Shown one piece after another: positions 1 to 5,278 of a stretch of 9,123 nucleotides of DNA. Source of the DNA: Spirochaeta sp. (lineage in GTDB: Bacteria > Spirochaetota > Spirochaetia > DSM-2461). The notes below the pieces were generated by a model. That model ran no database searches, was not told where the DNA came from, and saw nothing but the letters and a program-made list of their open reading frames with translations. The position numbers were made by a program, and so were the translations under genes. The DNA lies in NCBI GenBank assembly GCA_030592625.1, contig JAUVIY010000087.1:1-9123 (forward strand). The letters are read 5' to 3'. The number at the start of each line of letters is the position of its first letter. Position 1 is the first letter of the stretch.

Positions 1-101
1 GACTCGCCCCGGGCTCGGCTCCACGATTCCGGGCAACTCCTTCATATTGCTTATTTGTTTCGTATCGCCAAGTCGCTGAATTTCCGGGACACCATACCCG
101 T

Positions 102-127
102 GAAGCCGTCGGATGCCGAAGGCACCG
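102..127 (+). repeat. Direct repeat, copy 1 (26 bases)
   Basis: Identical to positions 215-240 at 25 of 26 bases; the last 20 bases (108-127, beginning GTCGGATGCC) match exactly. The core can fold into a small hairpin, TGCC-GAA-GGCA, extended by GG/CC pairs around a bulged A. This copy lies outside the large palindrome. Function unknown; it could be a unit of a genome-wide intergenic repeat or an RNA structural element. Confidence 0.85.
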
Positions 128-154
128 ATGTCTCCCCAACCCGGCCGGCGCGTC

Positions 155-310
155 AGAAGGGGGCCGGGTCAATGTGGTCAGGCAAAACCAATCAGGCAGG
201 GGAAGGGACCCGGCGAAGTCGTCGGATGCCGAAGGCACCGCTAGACAAGCCGGGTCCCTTACCCTGCCATGATTGACTTACCTCTCCCCCACATTGACCC
301 GACCCCCCTC
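155..310. repeat. Long imperfect palindrome directly upstream of metG
   Basis: The left arm (155-214) and the reverse complement of the right arm (249-310) align over almost their full length. The outer block 159-177 matches 289-307 at 18 of 19 positions, including GGGTCAATGTGG. The inner block 195-214 matches 249-268 at 19 of 20 positions. The middle block is degenerate but still shares AATCA. The 34-base loop carries direct-repeat copy 2. No T-run follows, so it is not an ordinary intrinsic terminator. It ends 22 bases before the metG ATG and so would lie in the metG 5' untranslated region if transcription starts upstream. Alternatives are a REP/BIME-like or MITE-like repeat, or an RNA regulatory hairpin. 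Confidence 0.8.
215..240 (+). repeat. Direct repeat, copy 2 (26 bases), in the loop of the palindrome
   Basis: Second copy of the 102-127 repeat, differing at one base (T for C at 219). It occupies most of the loop of the long inverted repeat, directly enclosed by the perfect 12-base arms AAGGGACCCGGC (203-214) and GCCGGGTCCCTT (249-260). The placement suggests a structured presentation of the repeat hairpin at the tip of a larger stem. Confidence 0.85.
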
Positions 311-332
311 CAAGCGTAAGATGTTGCTCGTT

Positions 333-2507
333 ATGAAGAAACGCCTCATCACCTCCGCTCTGCCCTACGTGAACAACATCCCCCACCTGGGGAATCTCAT
401 ACAGGTGTTGTCCGCCGACGTTTTCGCCCGGTTCTGCCGGCAGTACGGTTACGAAACCATGTACATCTGCGGTACCGATGAATACGGTACCGCAACCGAA
501 ACAAAAGCCCTGGAAGATGGCGTGACACCCCGTGAACTTTGTGACCAATATTACGACATCCATGCGGACATCTATAAATGGTTCGAGATTGATTTCAACT
601 ACTTCGGACGCACCAGTCACCCGGTGCAGACCGAGATTGTCCAGAACCTCTTCAAAAGGGTGGATGAGGCCGGTTACATCAAGGAAGCCACCATCGAGCA
701 GCTCTACTGCGAGAATGATGAGCGTTACCTGGCCGATCGATATGTCCATGGCACCTGTCCCCATTGCGGTTACGAGGATGCCAGGGGCGACCAGTGTGAG
801 AATTGCGGCAAACTGCTGGATCCCACCGACCTGGAATCTCCCCGATGCGGCACATGCGGCAGCACCCCGGTGATACGTGAAACCCGTCACTTGTATCTGG
901 ATCTGCCGGGTATCAAGCCTATGCTGGAGGAATGGATCAACCGGACTAAAATTTCAGGTTTCTGGGCTAATAATGCGGTGAAGATGACCGAGAGCTGGAT
1001 CCGCGACGGGCTGAAGGAACGGGCCATCACCCGAGACCTCAAATGGGGCATTCCCGTCCCGAAAGAGGGCTTCGAAAACAAAGTCTTTTATGTCTGGTTC
1101 GACGCTCCTATCGGATATATCTCCATTACCGCCGACCTTACCGATGAGTGGGAATACTGGTGGCGCAGCCCGGAAGACACCGAGCTCTTCCAATTCATCG
1201 GGAAGGACAACATCCCTTTCCACACCGTCATCTTTCCCTCCACCCAGCTGGCGTCCGGAGAGAAGTGGACCATGCTCCACCATATGAGTTCTTCCGAATA
1301 CCTGAACTACGAAGACGGTAAGTTCTCCAAGAGTAAGGGCACCGGTGTCTTCGGCAACGACTGTCGTGATACCGGCATCCCCGCCGATGTATGGCGCTTT
1401 TACATTTATTACAACCGGCCTGAGAATTCGGATTACCAGTTCACCTGGTCCGACTTCCAGGAGAAGGTGAACGGTGAGCTCATCGGCAACTTTGCCAATC
1501 TGGTGAATCGGACACTCTCCTTCCTGGGCCGCTTCTACGATGGTAAAATCCCCCAAGCCCCTATGGACGATTCCGTCTGGGCTGAGTTGAAAGAACGCGA
1601 TAAAAAAATAACCGAAAAACTGGACCGGGCCGAGCTGCGAGGCGCCTTCCGGGACATTTTCGCCCTCTGCGATCTGGGGAACAAGACCTTCCAGGCCGGT
1701 GAGCCCTGGCGGACCCGCAAGGACGCACCGGAAGAAGCGGCCAGGCTCTTGAAAACCTTGAGTTTTCTGGTCCGGGACCTGGCCATCCTTATCAAGCCCT
1801 ACTTGCCTGCCACCTCCAGGCGGCTGGCCTCATGGTTCGGTCTTGAGAGGGATGAATGGGGCATTCTGGGCAGCGAAGAAGGTCCCACTGAAATCGCCAA
1901 GTCTGAAATACTCTTCGAAAAACTCGAAGACGACCGCATTGCAGCCTTACGGGACCGGTTCAGCGGATCTCAGGCCGAGCGCAAAGCCGCCGAGGCTATA
2001 GCAGCTGACTCTCAACCCGTAACTCCCGAGCAGAGTTTTACCGCCCTGGATCTTCGAGCCGCCCGGATTACCGCAGTCGAACAGCATCCCAATGCCGACA
2101 AACTCTATGTCATCACCCTGAACGACGGGACCGACGAGCCCCGCACAATCTGTTCCGGACTGGTGGACGACTACACCCCTTCGGAGCTGGACGGGAAGAC
2201 CATCGTTCTGGCTTATAATCTCAAGCCCGCCAAACTCCGGGGCATCAGGAGCCATGGCATGCTCCTGGCTGTAGAGGACGACGAGAAGAATCTCGAGGTT
2301 CTCATGCCTGCCGCCGAGCCGGGGGAGCGGGTTCACCTCGATGGTGTTTCTCCTGCCGATCCCCCGATGAAACGGGTTTCCATCGATCGCTTTTTCGAAA
2401 CGCCCATCCATGTCGATGGGGGAGCCGTGAAAGTTGGTGATAAAGGTCTGACTCTCGCCGGTTCACCCTTGAAGACAACGAAGGTACTTAAAGGTATGGT
2501 GGGTTAA
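333..2507 (+). CDS. metG: Methionyl-tRNA synthetase
   Basis: Cytoplasmic class I aminoacyl-tRNA synthetase that charges tRNA-Met with methionine using ATP; 724 residues from the ATG at 333. The HIGH signature appears as PHLGN (residues 17-21) and the KMSKS loop as KFSKSKG (330-336). The inserted zinc region (126-175) has C142/C145, C155/C158 and C172/C175, the second knuckle plus half of the first, as in archaeal/eukaryotic-type enzymes. The anticodon-binding helical domain follows at about 365-540. A C-terminal EMAPII/Trbp111-like tRNA-binding OB domain lies at about 566-670 (FTALDLRAARI, HPNADKLY, CSGL), giving the long form of the enzyme. Start choice: 333 gives the canonical MKKRLITSALPYVNN beginning; ATG 321 and TTG 273 would add non-conserved residues. 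No strong Shine-Dalgarno is seen at either ATG. The next gene begins 2 bases after the stop, so the two are probably co-transcribed. Confidence 0.97.
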   Translation: MKKRLITSALPYVNNIPHLGNLIQVLSADVFARFCRQYGYETMYICGTDEYGTATETKALEDGVTPRELCDQYYDIHADIYKWFEIDFNYFGRTSHPVQTEIVQNLFKRVDEAGYIKEATIEQLYCENDERYLADRYVHGTCPHCGYEDARGDQCENCGKLLDPTDLESPRCGTCGSTPVIRETRHLYLDLPGIKPMLEEWINRTKISGFWANNAVKMTESWIRDGLKERAITRDLKWGIPVPKEGFENKVFYVWFDAPIGYISITADLTDEWEYWWRSPEDTELFQFIGKDNIPFHTVIFPSTQLASGEKWTMLHHMSSSEYLNYEDGKFSKSKGTGVFGNDCRDTGIPADVWRFYIYYNRPENSDYQFTWSDFQEKVNGELIGNFANLVNRTLSFLGRFYDGKIPQAPMDDSVWAELKERDKKITEKLDRAELRGAFRDIFALCDLGNKTFQAGEPWRTRKDAPEEAARLLKTLSFLVRDLAILIKPYLPATSRRLASWFGLERDEWGILGSEEGPTEIAKSEILFEKLEDDRIAALRDRFSGSQAERKAAEAIAADSQPVTPEQSFTALDLRAARITAVEQHPNADKLYVITLNDGTDEPRTICSGLVDDYTPSELDGKTIVLAYNLKPAKLRGIRSHGMLLAVEDDEKNLEVLMPAAEPGERVHLDGVSPADPPMKRVSIDRFFETPIHVDGGAVKVGDKGLTLAGSPLKTTKVLKGMVG

Positions 2508-2509
2508 GA

Positions 2510-3628
2510 GTGACCTCCGGCGCCGTCCGTTCCGATTCCTTTTCCCTGGCGTCACTGGAGCCGGTAGACTTACCAGAGCTGGAAGGGTCCGGCAATCTGC
2601 TCCAGAGCGGGTTCTGGGGGGATTTCAAATCCGCCGCCGGCTGGACCCCCCGGGCGTTCCGATGGACCTCCGATACCCGGTCCGGCACCTTTGAAGGGCG
2701 CTTTCTCGTCCTGGAGAGGCGCTTCCCGGGAAACCTCCGAATGGCGTACATTCCATACGGTCCGGCTCTTCCCGATGAAATAGATGCCGACGCCGTCGCT
2801 GTTTCAAACCTTCTTGCCGCCATCGCCCGGGCCTTGAAGTCCCATCTGCCGAAAGGCTGTTTCATGATCCGTTTCGACCTCACAGGCGGTACTCGGGGAA
2901 AGATTTACCCGGAGCCTCTGAATCGTCCCCTTCGTCCGGCTCCCTACAGGGTGCAGCCCCAGGACACAGTTATACTGAACCTCGAATCCGATGAAGCCGG
3001 CCTGTTGGCCGGGATGCATAAGAAAACCCGGTACAATATCCGTCTGGCAGCGAAGAAGGGCGTGAAAATCCGCCGTCATAGTGGTGATGATACCCTGAAA
3101 TCTCTACCTGGCTGGTATGAACTGTACAGGGAAACCGGCCTTCGGGACGGTATCTCGCTGCATTCCGAATCCTATTACAGAAGACTTATCGAAAACGCTC
3201 AGGCGGCCCGGGCAGTCGGAAGATTCGGTGAAGGCGCTCCGGTGATTTCCCTTTACACCGCCGAACACGAAGGCGATACCCTGGCGGGTATCATCGTGGC
3301 CCGAACCGGTAGTCGGTCGGTCTACATGTACGGAGCTTCCGGCGTACTGAAGCGGGAGTTGATGCCCAACCAGTTACTTCAGTGGACCGCCATCCGGGAT
3401 GCCCGAAACGAGGGTGCTCTGGAATACGATTTTTTCGGAATTCCCCCGGCCGACGATCCATCTCATCCCATGCATGGTCTCTGGCGCTTTAAAACCGGAT
3501 TCGGCGGGGACATCCTTCACTACAGAGGAGCCTGGGATTTTGCCTTTAAACCTGTCGTCTACGGCTTGTATCGTTGGGCGGAGAAACTGCGTGGTCGGCT
3601 GGCCGCCCTCCGGAAAAAGTCTGCCTGA
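2510..3628 (+). CDS. FemAB/FemX-type peptidoglycan bridge aminoacyltransferase
   Basis: 372 residues, the usual size for single-domain-pair Fem transferases, which use aminoacyl-tRNA to add an amino acid to the lipid II stem peptide at the inner face of the membrane. Visible family features: LLQSGFWGDFK (30-40) of the first GNAT-like subdomain, the hallmark MHKKTRYNIRLAAKKGV (169-185), and the second GNAT half from about 245, with GIIVARTG, a tyrosine-rich YMYGAS, then the EYDFFGIP and FKTGFGG blocks (305-333). The start is a GTG 2 bases after the metG stop; a GGTGGG stretch at 2498-2503 can act as RBS and no in-frame ATG occurs before residue 78. The tight junction implies an operon with metG and possibly translational coupling. 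Family membership is clear. The amino acid transferred (glycine onto ornithine, as in other spirochaete walls) is inference. Confidence 0.9.
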   Translation: MTSGAVRSDSFSLASLEPVDLPELEGSGNLLQSGFWGDFKSAAGWTPRAFRWTSDTRSGTFEGRFLVLERRFPGNLRMAYIPYGPALPDEIDADAVAVSNLLAAIARALKSHLPKGCFMIRFDLTGGTRGKIYPEPLNRPLRPAPYRVQPQDTVILNLESDEAGLLAGMHKKTRYNIRLAAKKGVKIRRHSGDDTLKSLPGWYELYRETGLRDGISLHSESYYRRLIENAQAARAVGRFGEGAPVISLYTAEHEGDTLAGIIVARTGSRSVYMYGASGVLKRELMPNQLLQWTAIRDARNEGALEYDFFGIPPADDPSHPMHGLWRFKTGFGGDILHYRGAWDFAFKPVVYGLYRWAEKLRGRLAALRKKSA

Positions 3629-3647
3629 AGTTCGTCCTTGGAATTAA

Positions 3648-4823
3648 TTAAAGAGCCAGGCGATAAATAGTTGCCAGGTCCTCATCGGTGTAGCCCTCGA
3701 TACCCCAATACCCGCATAAAGTCCTTGCCTGTTTTACGAGTTCAGGGATATCGGGATTATCAATTCCTGCATCCCGGAGGTTTACCGGACAACCTGTATC
3801 TTGAATCCACCGGCTGAATTCCTCGATTACCGTATCGCATGCCAGTCCCTCTTCCAGCCCTTTTATTTTATCGCCCATTTCCAGAATCCTCTCACCAAAG
3901 AGGCGAATCCGGGGAGCAATGGAATCCCTTTTATACTTTAACCAGGCCGGGAAAATTGCCGCAAGACCGGCTCCATGAGCAATATCATAAACAGCGCTCA
4001 GGGGATGTTCCAGCATGTGATTGGGTATGGTTGCTCCCTCTACACCTGCTTTACCAAGTCCGTTCCATGCAAGAGCACCAGCCCACATTAAAGAAGCTCG
4101 GGCATCCTTGTTTCGGACATTCATCTGTACCATTTTTAAACTGGACATAACGGCTCTGACAGTTCCTTCTACAAACCCGTCCTGAACAGGTGCAAAGGAA
4201 TCAGTGGATGTGAAATAGCCCTCCAGAAGGTGGCTCATAATATCAAAACTGGCATAAGCTGTGTATTTCAGAGGGATAGTGAAGGTTAAAGAGGGATCCA
4301 GGAAAGCTACTCTGGGGGCTATTAATGGCGATCGGGCACCAAATTTTTCATTTGTATCGGTGTTGGTAATGACACTTGCCTGATTTATTTCTGATGAGGT
4401 AGCCGGCAGGGTCTGGACTGCAATAACAGGGAGTGCCTTTTTTATCGTTGCTTTTCGTGTAAAGAAATCCCAGAGGTTACCGGAGTAACAGGCTCCGGCG
4501 GCGATGGCTTTTGATTCATCGATTACACTTCCGCCTCCCACTGCAATTATTACCTCTGCATCCATATCCATTGCTTTTCTGCTGCCTTCACGGGCATGAG
4601 TCAGCTCGGGATTGGGTTTAACCCCTGAATACTCCTCGACAGATATATCTGAATCCTCAAGTGTGGAAAAAACCCGATCATACAGGCCGCTCTCCCTTAT
4701 GCTGCTTCGGCCGTATACAAGGAGTGCCTTTGTACCAAAATCTCTGGTTGTTTTACCAAGATCTTTCAGAATGTTATCACCAAAGATAATCCTGGTAGGG
4801 GAGTAGAATTCAAAATTCTGCAT
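3648..4823 (-). CDS. Iron-dependent (group III) alcohol dehydrogenase, YqhD/BdhA-like
   Basis: 391 residues, full length for the YqhD/butanol-dehydrogenase branch of Fe-ADHs: cytoplasmic NAD(P)H-dependent enzymes that interconvert alcohols and aldehydes. The N-terminal NFEFYSPTRIIFG is characteristic. The dinucleotide-binding GGGSVIDESK lies at 96-105, with E103 and S104 where other members vary. The metal ligands are all present: D194 and H198 (ASFDIMSH), H269, and H283 (YDIAHGAG), with the 14-residue H-H spacing expected; H273 is also conserved. The enzyme should therefore be active. Start: ATG at 4823 with GAGAGG 7 bases upstream. The gene converges on the FemAB gene with 19 bases between stops and has no operon partner. 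By hand count of sample lines its GC is about 42-50%, against about 58% for a metG sample line, which suggests separate acquisition. The substrate cannot be told from sequence; aldehyde detoxification or fermentation are both possible. Confidence 0.93.
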   Translation of the reverse strand: MQNFEFYSPTRIIFGDNILKDLGKTTRDFGTKALLVYGRSSIRESGLYDRVFSTLEDSDISVEEYSGVKPNPELTHAREGSRKAMDMDAEVIIAVGGGSVIDESKAIAAGACYSGNLWDFFTRKATIKKALPVIAVQTLPATSSEINQASVITNTDTNEKFGARSPLIAPRVAFLDPSLTFTIPLKYTAYASFDIMSHLLEGYFTSTDSFAPVQDGFVEGTVRAVMSSLKMVQMNVRNKDARASLMWAGALAWNGLGKAGVEGATIPNHMLEHPLSAVYDIAHGAGLAAIFPAWLKYKRDSIAPRIRLFGERILEMGDKIKGLEEGLACDTVIEEFSRWIQDTGCPVNLRDAGIDNPDIPELVKQARTLCGYWGIEGYTDEDLATIYRLAL

Positions 4824-4830
4824 TGGTGAA

Positions 4831-4836
4831 CCTCTC
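4831..4836 (-). promoter_or_regulatory. Ribosome binding site of the alcohol dehydrogenase gene
   Basis: On the minus strand this reads GAGAGG and is separated by 7 bases from the ATG at 4823, near-ideal spacing. It fixes that start. Confidence 0.75.
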
Positions 4837-4856
4837 GTTTAATTCAGATTAGAGTT

Positions 4857-4865
4857 ATCATATCA
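4857..4865 (-). promoter_or_regulatory. Putative extended -10 promoter element of the alcohol dehydrogenase gene
   Basis: The minus strand reads TGATATGAT, i.e. an extended -10 (TG-N-TATGAT), 33 bases upstream of the ATG. No good -35 hexamer is seen at 16-18 bases, which an extended -10 can tolerate. Assigned from sequence pattern alone. Confidence 0.35.
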
Positions 4866-5185
4866 AGCTGAGATTGAAGAGTATATGAATAATCTGTAAC
4901 ACCCGGGGATCGCCAGGGATACTCTCTTTCTGCAGTATGGTTTAAAGAAATCACTAAAAAGTGATTCTCTGAGAAAAATCCTTAAAATCGCCTCGACATC
5001 CAAGTAGGGTAAGGGCCATATCCAAGCTTGCCTGGGTATGGCTGACCCGACGCAGAATGCCGCGAAGCGAAAGCCCCAAGTCCGACAGACTCCTAAGCTC
5101 ATCGATCTGTCACCACAATTGAGGATTGATCCCAAGATGTTGATGAGGGCATTCGCTTTTTATCTCTTCCGGATTTGGCGGCTAT

Positions 5186-5217
5186 AAAAAAATGCAGTAA
5201 CGAACAGGGAATCACTG
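5186..5217 (-). terminator. Putative intrinsic terminator of the sensor-nucleotidyltransferase gene
   Basis: On the minus strand CAGTGA (5217-5212) can pair with TTACTG (5200-5195), with one G-T wobble and an 11-base loop, followed 2 bases later by seven T residues (5192-5186). It lies about 61 bases beyond the stop codon of the gene ending at 5279. The stem is short and not GC-rich, so termination may be weak. Confidence 0.4.
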
Positions 5218-5278
5218 GAAAGATGATCGTCAGCGTATTGAGTCTCTTGTAAAGGAAATATTCAGTAAAAGCAGCCTA

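Larger units (their letters stand above)
1..332. other. Non-coding leader/intergenic region upstream of metG
   Basis: I see no convincing gene here. Two forward frames stay open for much of the stretch only because it is GC-rich, and their translations are low-complexity and rich in Arg, Pro and Gly, with no family resemblance. The region is dominated by a 26-base direct repeat (102-127 and 215-240) and a long imperfect palindrome (about 155-310). I found no clear -10/-35 pair. The end of an upstream gene could lie in the first 80 bases (one frame stops at 76-78), but nothing supports it beyond the stop codon. Confidence 0.6.
4824..5278. other. AT-richer intergenic region with possible gene relic
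   Basis: Apart from the dehydrogenase control signals at its left end and a terminator near 5186-5217, I see no intact gene. On the plus strand, the frame from 4981 reads through one TAG (5005-5007) into an uninterrupted stretch of about 58 codons ending at a TAA at 5183-5185. A second frame near the end (5199-5278) gives a helix-like, charged stretch containing RIESLVKEIFSK that runs to the end of the antisense-oriented gene. These may be remains of a decayed gene or mobile element, but I cannot match them to a family. A 90-residue minus-strand frame (4863-5135), rich in Cys, Trp and Phe, lacks any RBS or recognisable domain and I do not call it. Confidence 0.4.

Noticed and set aside
108..189. 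Glycine-riboswitch-like words (GCCGAAGG followed later by TCAGGCAAAA)
   Set aside because: The required flanking GGAGAGA/CTCTC helices are missing and the words fall inside the palindrome/repeat structure in the wrong arrangement, so this is probably coincidence.
55..276. 73-codon frame in the leader (TTG start)
   Set aside because: No RBS, composition typical of non-coding GC-rich DNA, and it spans the repeats and palindrome.
192..890. Minus-strand open frame of 232 codons over the start of metG
   Set aside because: It overlaps the conserved catalytic region of metG in antisense and has no recognisable family or RBS.
3629..3647. Possible bidirectional terminator between the convergent FemAB and dehydrogenase genes
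   Set aside because: The 19-base gap has no stem of useful length and no T-run.
4863..5135. 90-codon minus-strand frame in the gap after the dehydrogenase gene
   Set aside because: No RBS or domain; it overlaps the dehydrogenase promoter region, and its Cys/Trp/Phe-rich translation does not look like a folded protein.
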